Source: Bin5 sp965204705
Lineage (GTDB): Bacteria; Chloroflexota; Anaerolineae; Caldilineales; Caldilineaceae
Direction: 5' to 3'
NCBI GenBank assembly: GCA_965204705.1
Contig: OZ242006.1
Span: 2,046,001-2,110,000, forward strand
Length of the DNA stretch: 64,000 nt
Shown in pieces: positions 26,682-35,831 of this stretch (position 1 is the stretch's first letter; each line of letters opens with the position of its first letter). The notes below the pieces were generated by a model, which made no database searches, was not told where the DNA came from, and saw nothing but the letters and a program-made list of their open reading frames with translations. A program made the translations under genes and the position numbers.

Positions 26682-29669
26682 CTACTGCTCGCTGACGTTG
26701 AGTACCGTGGGCAAAAAGACTCTGTAGCCTATCTGCGAATTGCCTTCCTGCGTTGAGGGTTGCGTCGATGCGGGAGGAGGAGGCACCTCTGCCGGCCGTG
26801 GTCTTGCCCCCGGACCGCTGCTCTGCAGGTTTTGTGCCGGCACATTGCTAAGCGTAACAACGTCAACCAGCGCAGCCGTGCGACGGTTTGGAGACGATTC
26901 GTAGACATTGAAAATCAGGTTGATCTCTTTGCCGGCGTACTGCCCCATATCGAACGACCGATACTGCCACCCACTGCTCTGACTCTGGACCAACATATAG
27001 TTCGCCGGCTGACCGTCCTCCACCGCTATGACCTCGAACTTATCGGTACCCGTGTCCGGTTCGGTCGTATCAACCTTGTAGGCGATTGCCAGGAAGGGTC
27101 GGCCAGTTGGCACAGTCACCCGCTGAGATACCGTACTGTTACCGCCGTCGCTGCCCTCCGTCCCAGGCACGCCAGCGTTGGCGACGAATTCACTGGCCAG
27201 CCGCAGCGCATGATCTGATGCGCCAGCTTGCGCTTCAATCAGAGATGACGAACTGCCAGACTTTGTCCAGCCAGTAAAACTGTTCTCAAAGTCACCGTTC
27301 GTTACCGCATTCGTTCCCGGCGAGTACAGCAGGGCCAGGCTCTCGCTCGTGCCGAAAACACGCCTCCTCATCAGCAGCTGGCTGCCGACCGAAATGTTCC
27401 AGCTCCCGATCGGTACCGTCATCGTAAAGCTGCCGCCCGCGTCGGTGGTAGCTGTTGTCGTGCCGATGCTCACCTGAACGCCAACCCCGGCTTCCCCTGC
27501 CGGGTTGATCACTCGTCCTGTAACCGAACTGTTTTCCGCAACCGTCGTAGACGCCAGTGAGGTTCCGGCCTCCAGTCGGTACCCCAGCGCGTCCTCTGCC
27601 GCAACACTGAAGGAATATTTCTTTCCAGCTTCTCCACTGTAGGAAGCCTTGTCATACGCCGCGACCCCTTCCTTCCACAGTTCCCAATCCCCGTCATCGA
27701 CCTTAACGTAGACCGAAGTCGAGATAACCCCTGAGCCCCAATCCTTGGCAAGCCAGGTCACAGGGAATGTCTGCGGGGAGTAGGCCGGCAGGTCCAATAT
27801 CGACGCCGTGGGCGACATCGTGTCAGTTTCAATAAGCAGGACAGGCTCACCGTATATGCCCATACTGTAACCGCCCTGGCCGTCAGGCCAGTTGGTATTG
27901 GTTGCCCCTGCAAGACTCACCTCATAGACCCCGTCGGTCGGAGTCACCACCGTGGTTGTGCCATTCAGTTGAATCAGTTTCGCGCTCGTGCCGGTAGCCG
28001 GAACGTTGGCCGTCTGGGCCTGCGTATTGAGCGACCAAGTCAGCAGACGCCGCTCTCCTGTCTCAGGATGATAGAAGGCAATCCTTCGCACGCGAAACCG
28101 TTCGATGTCTGCCCAGGCAACGTCAGTGCCGGTGAGATGCTCATTGGCCAACTCGAAAGCAGTATAGGAAAGTCGAGTTTCGGCATTGGATGGCGAACAG
28201 AAACTGATGCTTTCGTTCTTCGCCAGCCCAAACCCGTCCGGCGAATCGACCGCCACAACATTTCCGCAATCATCGTGGAGCATGAAGTGGAAAATGGGAC
28301 CCCCGCCGGCCAGCCTCGTATAGGCGATGTTCTGCCAAATATACGATGCCTGCTCGTTCGCCGTGGCACGCCACGGGCTGGGGCAGACTGGCCCGGGATA
28401 GTCGTTACAAACCGGTACCCCGCTCTCAGTAATCCAGATCGGCTTGTCGACCCAACCGCGCGCGTCCAGCGCGTTGCGAACTTTCCTGGTGTACTGGTAG
28501 CCAACATAAGAAAGCGAATAATGGTGACTGCCCGCAGCGTCAAAGAATCCTTCGTTCTGCCCGCTTAGAGAGTCGGCCTTCACAGCGTCCAGCATGTCAT
28601 ACAACCATTGCCCGTTCTCGAAGTGAGCCAGCCCGCCGAACACCACATAGGCCTCCGGGTCAATCCACTTAATCACTATGTAGGCTACCTTCAGCAGGCG
28701 GGCGAACTCCTGGGGCGTTCCCGACCAGAAATGGCACAGGTCCGGCTCATTCCAGATCTCCCAATGCCGTATGTTTGTACCCGCAACGCCCCCCGGCTTA
28801 TATCGGTTTACCGCCGCGCCCACAAAGCGGGCCCAAGGGTTGGTTGGGTTTAGCCGTGAGTCTGTTGCCGGAACATCGGTCCCGTCTGTGAAGATCGGGT
28901 TCCACAGCCCGTGAGGCGCTGGGGGCCCCTCGTGGCGCTGGCAACTGCCCGACTGCCCCTGCAACCCGTCACTCGTAACTCGCACCTGTCTCCCTGATGC
29001 ATCCTGAACCTCTAAAATATCGCATTCACCGCCGGCCTCTTGCGGGTGGCAATCGGCCGACCTAGGCGCAAAATTCTCCGGCAATTCCGTAAATGAACCG
29101 CCAAGAAATATCGACGTTGACCGGCCGCCAAGGCGATATTGGCGCGGCGTACCCAGCAAAATCGCCAGCGTGTTCAGGTTCTTGCCTTCGTTCGCACGAA
29201 TGGCCGCGTCCTGGCCGGTCCAGGTAAATTCGCCGATACGTTTTTCGACCTGTTCCCAGTAGACGGGGAATCGGTCCATGCGAACACCAGTGTCCACGCC
29301 GCGCTGGATCCGTCCGTCCCCACTGTTGGTTTCGGCCGAGTTGACGAAACCCAGCCCGAACTCGGACACGCCCAGCGTCTTCGTATAAGGGACGGTTGTA
29401 GTCTGACTCGCAGAGGCGCGAATCTGAGTTCGGCTCTTAAGAAGCATTCCGCTTCGTCTCTCCGTCTTCAGCAGTTCGCCGTCCGCAACCCCACTTGCCT
29501 GGCTATCGTCCTGAGCGAAAACAGTCGGTTCGGCGCTACCACTGTAAAGCAGGAAATAGAGCAGGACGCCCGCCAATCCGACAACCAGCGTAATGCGGCC
29601 GAACGCCCAAAACATGCGTCGGGAAGTAAGGCGTAATCCTTTTCGACTTTCTATATAGCGATCCTTCAC
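26682..29669 (-). CDS. Large secreted/anchored glycoside-hydrolase-like protein
   Basis: The 995-residue protein has an N-terminal membrane or signal segment at about 23-42. Residues 90-560 form a GH-A-clan-like TIM barrel: FPVYWEQVEKRIGEFTWTGQD, then HWEIWNEPDL with likely acid/base Glu308, and KPIWITESGVP with likely nucleophile Glu415. Next come an Ig-like domain (about 620-705, DWGSGV), a carboxypeptidase-regulatory-like domain (about 713-765, GRVINPAGEAG), and a jelly-roll, carbohydrate-binding-like domain (about 788-935, NGDFENSFTGW). The tail is Pro/Ser-rich and ends YRVFLPTVLNVSEQ. It probably attacks polysaccharide outside the cell. GH family is not assigned. The next 558 bases upstream are empty. 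Confidence 0.78.
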   Translation of the reverse strand: MKDRYIESRKGLRLTSRRMFWAFGRITLVVGLAGVLLYFLLYSGSAEPTVFAQDDSQASGVADGELLKTERRSGMLLKSRTQIRASASQTTTVPYTKTLGVSEFGLGFVNSAETNSGDGRIQRGVDTGVRMDRFPVYWEQVEKRIGEFTWTGQDAAIRANEGKNLNTLAILLGTPRQYRLGGRSTSIFLGGSFTELPENFAPRSADCHPQEAGGECDILEVQDASGRQVRVTSDGLQGQSGSCQRHEGPPAPHGLWNPIFTDGTDVPATDSRLNPTNPWARFVGAAVNRYKPGGVAGTNIRHWEIWNEPDLCHFWSGTPQEFARLLKVAYIVIKWIDPEAYVVFGGLAHFENGQWLYDMLDAVKADSLSGQNEGFFDAAGSHHYSLSYVGYQYTRKVRNALDARGWVDKPIWITESGVPVCNDYPGPVCPSPWRATANEQASYIWQNIAYTRLAGGGPIFHFMLHDDCGNVVAVDSPDGFGLAKNESISFCSPSNAETRLSYTAFELANEHLTGTDVAWADIERFRVRRIAFYHPETGERRLLTWSLNTQAQTANVPATGTSAKLIQLNGTTTVVTPTDGVYEVSLAGATNTNWPDGQGGYSMGIYGEPVLLIETDTMSPTASILDLPAYSPQTFPVTWLAKDWGSGVISTSVYVKVDDGDWELWKEGVAAYDKASYSGEAGKKYSFSVAAEDALGYRLEAGTSLASTTVAENSSVTGRVINPAGEAGVGVQVSIGTTTATTDAGGSFTMTVPIGSWNISVGSQLLMRRRVFGTSESLALLYSPGTNAVTNGDFENSFTGWTKSGSSSSLIEAQAGASDHALRLASEFVANAGVPGTEGSDGGNSTVSQRVTVPTGRPFLAIAYKVDTTEPDTGTDKFEVIAVEDGQPANYMLVQSQSSGWQYRSFDMGQYAGKEINLIFNVYESSPNRRTAALVDVVTLSNVPAQNLQSSGPGARPRPAEVPPPPASTQPSTQEGNSQIGYRVFLPTVLNVSEQ

Positions 29670-30227
29670 TTCCTAAGCCTCAATGTAATCACCGGACTGA
29701 AACACCATTAGATTGCGAGCAGCCCCGAAATTGCATAGGATGATAAGTTGGGCGATGAGGGGCGTTGAATGAATCCAGTAACCAAACTTCGGGGCGCCTT
29801 CGGCGCCTCAGTTGATCACAGTCGAATCCGAGGCTTCCAGTAAATCCGCATCGTCTCTTAAGTGTACCATAGACAGATAACGTCTCTTACCGAAAACTGC
29901 TGCAATCCTGGTCGGAATCCTGGACACCATAGGCCAGCCGCGACCAAAAGCCGCTGAATCGTCGTTCATTCGAACGACTTTCGTAGACACTCTGTCCAAA
30001 TCGAAATGGGCTGTTCTCTTATTGGAGAAAAGCCTGTACCTGGCCCGGTATCGGATTTCTAGAGGGTTTCTGAACGCCAGGCCACGGGGCTAACTCAAAT
30101 GGCGCCGGCAGTACAATTGGGGAGGGCAGACTCTGATAAATGGTGCTTCCATCTGGGGAGAATGCATCCAGCCGCTTGCCCAAAGTCCATTCAATGTCAT
30201 TCGAAGAGTTAGCGATCCATCACACAC
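29670..30227. other. 558-bp stretch without a supported gene
   Basis: The short hairpin GGGGCGCCTTCGGCGCC near 29793 is the only structure I noticed. A 63-codon minus-strand frame at 29999-29808 has no Shine-Dalgarno that I can defend and no family match. The region separates the secreted glycosidase gene from the end of the inositol cluster; it probably holds the glycosidase promoter. Confidence 0.4.
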
Positions 30228-31256
30228 TCACGGCGAAATCTCGCTGAGGGCCACCGCGCGATTCTCCCTGAACGACTTGCCTGCCGCCATCGCCAGTACC
30301 ACCGGCGCTCGCCCGTCGCTGCCCGTAACTTCGACCTCTGTGTCATCCTGAATTGCGCGAATGAAGGAGCGTAACTCATCCGCATAGGCAACCAGGTACC
30401 TTTCCAGGAAGAAGTATAGTGGCTTGGAGTGGATCACACCTGCCTCAGTCTGCCTGATTACCCGGTCGGGCGTGTTGTTCTCGCACAAGACCGAGCCGAG
30501 CGAGCCGAGGACCTCTACCCTCTGGTCAGAGCCGTACAAGGCCTGGCGCGAGTTGGTGATCACCCCGAGTGCGCCGCAACAATACCTCAATGTAACGACG
30601 GCCGTGTCGATGTCGCCCGCCTCGCCAATTGCAGGATCCACCCGAACTGCGCCGGTGGCCGACACCTCCTCCACCTCGTCGTCAAGCAGAAAGCGCGCCA
30701 TGTCAAAATCGTGAATCATCATGTCCAGAAAGAGGCCGCCAGACTCCCTGACGTAGCTTAGTGGCGGCGGCGCCGGGTCTCTGCTCGTTATCTGCACCAG
30801 GTAAGGCGCACCGACCTCACCGTTTCTCACTGCGTCCCGCACGCCGCGAAAGTTCGGATCGAATCTCCGGTTGAAGCCGATCTGTAACTTCGTCCCGCCC
30901 TCCGCAACAGCCGCCAGGGCAGCGTCAACCGCGGGCAGGTTTAGCGCAATCGGTTTTTCGCAAAACGCGTGCTTGCCCGCACGCGCCGCCTGCAAAATGA
31001 AATCAGCGTGCGTTGCCGTAGATGAGCAGATTGCGACCGCGTCTATGTCGTCCCGACTGAATATCTCCGCCGGGTTTCCGCTGGCTTGAGCAATTCCGAA
31101 CCGGCGGGCCGTCTGCTCCGCCGCTTCCCGAACAACATCGGCGATCGCGACCACCTCAGCTTCCTGAATGTGACGCGTCAGATTCTCTGCATGAACCTGC
31201 CCAATCCGGCCGGCGCCTAGAATCGCAAATCTGACCTTTTTCCCCACACTCGCCAC
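30228..31256 (-). CDS. iolG: myo-Inositol 2-dehydrogenase
   Basis: The 342-residue NAD-dependent enzyme oxidises myo-inositol to 2-keto-myo-inositol, the first step of inositol catabolism. It has the Rossmann motif FAILGAGRIGQVHAENL, the CEKPIALNLPAVD segment with the family's catalytic-loop lysine, and the diagnostic SRDPAPPPLSYVRESGGLFLDMMIHDFDMARFL with the catalytic Asp and His. A GTG start at 31256 follows the upstream stop by one base; a second in-frame GTG at 31247 has the better-spaced GAGG. It is the last gene of the cluster and is translationally coupled to the gene before it. Confidence 0.9.
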   Translation of the reverse strand: MASVGKKVRFAILGAGRIGQVHAENLTRHIQEAEVVAIADVVREAAEQTARRFGIAQASGNPAEIFSRDDIDAVAICSSTATHADFILQAARAGKHAFCEKPIALNLPAVDAALAAVAEGGTKLQIGFNRRFDPNFRGVRDAVRNGEVGAPYLVQITSRDPAPPPLSYVRESGGLFLDMMIHDFDMARFLLDDEVEEVSATGAVRVDPAIGEAGDIDTAVVTLRYCCGALGVITNSRQALYGSDQRVEVLGSLGSVLCENNTPDRVIRQTEAGVIHSKPLYFFLERYLVAYADELRSFIRAIQDDTEVEVTGSDGRAPVVLAMAAGKSFRENRAVALSEISP

Positions 31257-31257
31257 C

Positions 31258-32367
31258 TCAGTTGACCTCCTGCAACGCCACCCAGCGCCCTTCGCGCGCG
31301 CTCAGGTCCGCCGCGTCGGTAATCCGCTGAACGACTGCCCCGTCTTCAAGACTTGGACTGAAGGACCCGCCGCCGGCGATCGCGTTAATCCAACCCCGCG
31401 TCATATGGTCCTCGACGCGAAATATGTCCCGATAAGTGTTGTGCACCGTATCGCGCCGCGCCGCGCCCCAAACGTGCTCCGGCAATTCGAGCGCACGGGT
31501 AGGGCCTTCACCTCGGCGCGTGCCCTCAACATCCTGCCGCTCGACCCAGTCAATGACGCTGCGCAGCGTGCCTTCCTCCCCGTGCAGGTCAAACTCATGC
31601 CTCTGGCCGAAGTCTGTCTCCTCTGTGCAAACGGCCGAGGCCTGAACTAGCCCCTGCGCGCCGTTGGCAAAGCGCAGCAACGTGTAGGCCGCGTCCTCCG
31701 TACGTTCGTACGGTTTCCCCTCAGGCGTAACGTCAGGCCGGTCAACGAACTCGCCCGCCAGGCAAAACACGTCCGTTACCTCGCCAAACCACCAGTAGGC
31801 CAGGTAAAAGAAATGCGACGCAATGTTGCCGAGCACGCCGGTGGCCGCATAAGCGCGGTCGTGCCTCCAGCCATAGCCCGGCTCGCGTGCGTAGCCAGTG
31901 TAGTATCGAACATTCAGATGATACGGCCTGCCAATGTACCCATCCTCCACCAATTCCTTTATATACCGGTTGGTTGGCATAAAACGGTAGGTAAACGGTG
32001 TGCAATGAACCACCCCTTTTTCTGCAGCCAGCGCAGCCATCTCAGCAGCATCACCGTAAGTCAGCGCCAACGGCTTTTCGCATAGCACATGTATACCCGC
32101 GTCCAGGGCCCGCATCGTAATCGGGTAGTGGGTCTCATGGCCCGACGCCACCACCAAGGCCTCGATCTCACCGCTACTAATCAGCGACTCGTAGCTCGTA
32201 TATACCTGAGGAATGCTCCAGCGCGCCGCAAAATCGTCTGCCCTCTCCCGGTTTCGGCCACACACCGCCACCACCTCTGCCCCCGGGTGGGCGTCCAGCG
32301 CCGGCAGATACATTGCGTCTGCCCACCAGCTCGTGCTGATGACTCCCACCCTTACCTTCTCAGACAT
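31258..32367 (-). CDS. Gfo/Idh/MocA-family oxidoreductase
   Basis: The 369-residue protein has the family N-terminal domain VRVGVISTSWWADAMYLPALDAHP and the CEKPLALTYGD motif with the catalytic lysine, followed by a beta-sheet domain with TGVLGNIASHFFYLAYWWFGEV in the place of the usual GGxxxDxGxH region. The GTSWW opening is a variant of GxGxxG. It presumably oxidises or epimerises a sugar or inositol derivative with NAD(P). It sits between iolG and another Gfo/Idh gene in the inositol cluster. Exact substrate unknown. Confidence 0.82.
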   Translation of the reverse strand: MSEKVRVGVISTSWWADAMYLPALDAHPGAEVVAVCGRNRERADDFAARWSIPQVYTSYESLISSGEIEALVVASGHETHYPITMRALDAGIHVLCEKPLALTYGDAAEMAALAAEKGVVHCTPFTYRFMPTNRYIKELVEDGYIGRPYHLNVRYYTGYAREPGYGWRHDRAYAATGVLGNIASHFFYLAYWWFGEVTDVFCLAGEFVDRPDVTPEGKPYERTEDAAYTLLRFANGAQGLVQASAVCTEETDFGQRHEFDLHGEEGTLRSVIDWVERQDVEGTRRGEGPTRALELPEHVWGAARRDTVHNTYRDIFRVEDHMTRGWINAIAGGGSFSPSLEDGAVVQRITDAADLSAREGRWVALQEVN

Positions 32368-32415
32368 ATCGGAGTTCTCCCAAATCAGTTTGAAGGGGTT
32401 CGAATCTAATTGGGG

Positions 32416-33603
32416 CTACCCGATGCTCTCGTCGCACAGTGGCCGCACGTCCTCCCAAGCCCCACTCTCCCAGGAGCGCGTCATCGCCTCCTGCACTTCC
32501 GCCAGACGCAGCGCATCGGCAAAACTCGGAGACCGTTGCACGCCTCCCGCAATCGACATCAGGAAATTGTGCGCCTCAAGAACCTTTAGCTCCTCATAGC
32601 CCAGACCGATGCCGTCGCCAGGATTGAACCGGCCGTGGTTTGGGTAGGCAGGCCCGCCCAGCAACGTTGTATAACCGTCGTGCAGTCCGTCCGTCCCAGG
32701 CAGATATAGCTCCAGCTCGTTCATGCGCTCAAAGTTCCAATTGGCCGCGCCCGCAGTGCCGTTGACCTCAAATGACATTTCACATTTCGGCCCGAAGATC
32801 GCCCGGCAGGCCTCAAAGCTGCCCTGCACGCCGTTTTCAAACTCGACCAACGCACCAACATAATCTTCGTTTTCCACCTCGCCGGTCGGGTCGCCCTCCT
32901 TGCCGACCGAGAAGTGCGTTCCCTGCCCTGGCACTGGCAGTGGACGCTCCCTGATGAAGACATTCCGGCTGCTGACCAGGCGCTTTATTGGTCCGACAAG
33001 CATATGTGCCATATCAACCGTATGCGACATGATATCGCCCAGCACACCCAGGCCGGCCTCCTCTCTCTTGAAACGCCATGTCAACATGCCGTACGGATTG
33101 CTGCCGTACATGGCAAAGAATCGGCCCCGGTAATGGGTCAGGCGGCCCAACTTGCCAGCTTCAATCAGGTCTCGGCAATGCTGTACCATCGGCGCCCAGC
33201 GGTAGTTGAAGCCGACAAAACTCATTACCCCTGCCTCCCGCGCCATCCGTTCAATGGCGGCCGTCTCCTGCGGGCTGCGGCCGACCGGCTTTTCGCAGAA
33301 GACGTGCTTCCCGGCTGTAGTTACCGCCTCCACCATCTCTTTGTGCAGATAGTTAGGTGCGGCGATGTTGACGACATCTACGTCCTGGTGGGCGACGACC
33401 TCCTGCCAGTCGGTCGTGTACTCGGCGAACCCCAGCGTGTTTCTCGCCTCCTCCGCCCTGTGCGCAACGTCGTCGGCACAAATCACTAGACGCGCCCGCA
33501 CATCGCTGTCGTGAAAGCGATCGTTCACCAGCCTGTAAGACCGGCTGTGGGCCGTACCCATCCAACCCATACCAATGACGCCAATTCCAATTTCTCGGGC
33601 CAT
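32416..33603 (-). CDS. Gfo/Idh/MocA-family oxidoreductase
   Basis: The 395-residue product begins MAREIGIGVIGMGWMGTAHSRSYR, with the GxGxxG turn, and has HVFCEKPVGRSPQETAAIERMAREAGV and GLGVLGDIMSHTVDMAHMLVGPI, matching the catalytic Lys and the D-x3-H region of the family. I use the ATG at 33603 because GAGGAAGG precedes it; a longer frame starts at 33642. It is larger than IolG and may act on a substituted or bulkier cyclitol or sugar. It lies in the inositol cluster after mmsA. Confidence 0.83.
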   Translation of the reverse strand: MAREIGIGVIGMGWMGTAHSRSYRLVNDRFHDSDVRARLVICADDVAHRAEEARNTLGFAEYTTDWQEVVAHQDVDVVNIAAPNYLHKEMVEAVTTAGKHVFCEKPVGRSPQETAAIERMAREAGVMSFVGFNYRWAPMVQHCRDLIEAGKLGRLTHYRGRFFAMYGSNPYGMLTWRFKREEAGLGVLGDIMSHTVDMAHMLVGPIKRLVSSRNVFIRERPLPVPGQGTHFSVGKEGDPTGEVENEDYVGALVEFENGVQGSFEACRAIFGPKCEMSFEVNGTAGAANWNFERMNELELYLPGTDGLHDGYTTLLGGPAYPNHGRFNPGDGIGLGYEELKVLEAHNFLMSIAGGVQRSPSFADALRLAEVQEAMTRSWESGAWEDVRPLCDESIG

Positions 33604-33730
33604 GCCTTCCTCGCTTGCCTCAGGATGCACCAGTGCTGACAAGCCAAAACGGCCCCGCCGCCAATCTTATCCTCAAGACATTGCAAACGGTGGGGCCGTC
33701 ATGATGCCAAACAATGCTGGCCGTTCCCGC

Positions 33731-35218
33731 CTAGAACTTCCGGCTCCATTCCTGCGGCCAGCGTTCCACCACGACCTTTGTTTGTGTGTAAAACTCGATC
33801 CCATGCCGGCTCTGAGCATGCAGATCGCCGAAGAAACTCTCGTTCCAGCCGCTGAACGGGAAAAATGCCATCGGGGCAGCCACACCGATGTTGATACCGA
33901 TATTCCCTGCATCAACCTCGTGGCGGAACTGGCGCGCTACCGCGCCGCTGCTTGTGAACAGACAGGCCATGTTACCGTATGCGCTCACGCTGCGATCGTT
34001 GATTAGTGCGATGGCGTCCTCAATCGTATCGGCGTGCATCAGACTGAGCACCGGCCCGAAAATCTCGGTATGGGCGATCTCGCTGGTCGGCGCCACCGCG
34101 TCCAAAACTGTAGGGAAGACCCAGTAACCGTCTTCGTATCCGGAAACACTCTTCTGGCGGCCATCCACCAGCACCCGCGCCCCCTCCTGCGATCCCGCCT
34201 CGATCAGTCCCTCGATCCTCTGCTTGCTCTCTCGCGTTATGACCGGTCCCATCTCACTCGCACTGTCCATGCCATAGCCGACTGTGCGGCTGGCCGCCAG
34301 GTCCGCAATGCTTTCCGTGAAGGGGTCCTTCGCCTCGCCCACGGTCACCGCCACCGAGACCGCAAGGCAGCGCTGGCCGGCGCAGCCAAACGCCGAATCG
34401 CCCATAATCTGGGTCGTGGACCCGATATCGGCGTCCGGCATGATCACCACCGGATTCTTGGCCCCGCCCTGGCACTGCGCACGCTTGCCGTTCCCGGTGG
34501 CGCGGCTGTAGACATATTTCGCCACCGCGGTCGACCCCACAAAACTGATCGCGCGAATATCTGGATGATCCAGGATCGCGTTGACCGTGTCCGCGCCGCC
34601 GTTTACAAGCTGCACCACACCCGGCGGGAAGCCTGCCTCTTCGATCAACGCAAACAACTTCTGCGTCGTCATAGGCACCTTTTCGCTTGGCTTGAGAATG
34701 AAACAGTTGCCGGTCGCCACCGCGTATGGGAGAAACCACAGAGGGATCATACCGGGAAAGTTGAACGGCGTGATCGCCGCCACGACGCCCAGTGGCTGCC
34801 GCAGCATATGCTCGTCGATGCCGCTCGCAATGTCCTCGTTGTTCCACCCCTGGATCAGCGAGGGCGTCCCACAGGCGACCTCCACGTTCTCAATGCCCCG
34901 TCGCATCTCACCCACGCTCTCGGCAAACGTCTTACCGCACTCTTCGGTGATGACCCGCCCGATCTCCTCCAGATGCTCCTCAAGCAGCATCTTCAACCGG
35001 AACAGCGGCTGGACACGGTCTACAACCGGCGTCTCTCGCCACTCGGCGTAAGCTTTCAGCCCGGCCCGTGTCGCCGCATCCACCTCCGCAGCCGGCGACA
35101 GTCCGACAGTTGCAATCGCAGCGCCCGTGGCAGGGTTATGCACATCGAGCGAATCGCCCGCCCCGCTGCGCTGCCACTGGCCATTGACGTAGTTAAGCAG
35201 TTCCTGATTCTGTGTCAT
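33731..35218 (-). CDS. mmsA: Methylmalonate/malonate-semialdehyde dehydrogenase (CoA-acylating)
   Basis: The 495-residue aldehyde dehydrogenase (IolA/MmsA) converts malonate semialdehyde to acetyl-CoA and CO2, the last step of inositol breakdown; it can also use methylmalonate semialdehyde. Features: PFNFPGMIPLWFLPYAVATGNCFILKPSEKVPMTTQKL, RAISFVGSTAVAKYVY, the nucleophile region GDSAFGCAGQRCLAVS, and FFPFSGWNESFFGDLHAQSRHGIEFYTQTKVVVERW, all diagnostic for MmsA. A GAGGTAAGAG ribosome site precedes ATG 35218. The Uma2 gene lies just upstream, 14 bases away. Confidence 0.95.
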   Translation of the reverse strand: MTQNQELLNYVNGQWQRSGAGDSLDVHNPATGAAIATVGLSPAAEVDAATRAGLKAYAEWRETPVVDRVQPLFRLKMLLEEHLEEIGRVITEECGKTFAESVGEMRRGIENVEVACGTPSLIQGWNNEDIASGIDEHMLRQPLGVVAAITPFNFPGMIPLWFLPYAVATGNCFILKPSEKVPMTTQKLFALIEEAGFPPGVVQLVNGGADTVNAILDHPDIRAISFVGSTAVAKYVYSRATGNGKRAQCQGGAKNPVVIMPDADIGSTTQIMGDSAFGCAGQRCLAVSVAVTVGEAKDPFTESIADLAASRTVGYGMDSASEMGPVITRESKQRIEGLIEAGSQEGARVLVDGRQKSVSGYEDGYWVFPTVLDAVAPTSEIAHTEIFGPVLSLMHADTIEDAIALINDRSVSAYGNMACLFTSSGAVARQFRHEVDAGNIGINIGVAAPMAFFPFSGWNESFFGDLHAQSRHGIEFYTQTKVVVERWPQEWSRKF

Positions 35219-35232
35219 ATCTCTTACCTCGC

Positions 35233-35715
35233 TTAGGAGAATATCTCGTCTAGCGCCACTTTGACTTCCAAGGTCGGGTCCACGACTTCGCCATCAATAA
35301 AGGTTTTCTGGTCCAGATCTGGCGTAAAGACTGCTATCTGCTTGAGAGGCGGCTGAACGAGCCAGACCGATGCTACACCAAAGCGGAAGTAGCCCTCGAT
35401 CCTGGGAACGAATTCATCGACGCTTTGGGAAGGAGATACAATCTCTACCGTAGTGAGAGGAGCTTCTGCAACGGGCAATTCGTCATGTAGCCAATCTGGC
35501 TGTCGCAATTTGCAGATGGAAATATCGGGAGTCATAGGTGGTTCAGAGGCTAACGAGAGCTCACTCGCTATCAAGAATCGGTCTCGACAAGCGCCATTTA
35601 GGGCAACAATCAGTTTCGCCTGCACAACCCCGTGGTTGAAGCTCGGCATCGGCTTTCCTCGTTCTTTTTCGTAATCTTCCACCGTGTTCGACTTAGGTGG
35701 CAGCGACAACGCCAT
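35233..35715 (-). CDS. Uma2-family (DUF820) putative endonuclease
   Basis: The 160-residue protein is of the Uma2 family, which has a PD-(D/E)xK nuclease fold. It shows PSFNHGVVQAKLIVALN, then PPMTPDISI and TTVEIVSPSQS (the acidic residues), and EGYFRFGVASVWLVQPPLKQIAVF, the family C-terminal pattern. An AGGAG site precedes ATG 35715. Its in vivo role is unknown; the family expands by duplication in Cyanobacteria and Chloroflexota. It is a foreign insertion in the otherwise metabolic iol operon, 14 bases from mmsA and 116 bases after iolD, and may have entered by duplication. Confidence 0.85.
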   Translation of the reverse strand: MALSLPPKSNTVEDYEKERGKPMPSFNHGVVQAKLIVALNGACRDRFLIASELSLASEPPMTPDISICKLRQPDWLHDELPVAEAPLTTVEIVSPSQSVDEFVPRIEGYFRFGVASVWLVQPPLKQIAVFTPDLDQKTFIDGEVVDPTLEVKVALDEIFS

Positions 35716-35831
35716 AGGATTTCTCCTGTTCCAAAACCTCGAACTGATTACATCCGAATCTGAGACTCCATCCCTCAGATGCAGAAGCGAACATCAGCAA
35801 AAGGGACGCGATCTTAAACCTTTCAATTTAC

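Noticed and set aside
29808..29999. 63-codon minus-strand frame in the empty region before the inositol cluster
   Set aside because: No family match or convincing ribosome site; short frames of this size are expected by chance.
34034..35236. 400-codon plus-strand frame across mmsA
   Set aside because: Antisense shadow of a gene with diagnostic MmsA motifs.
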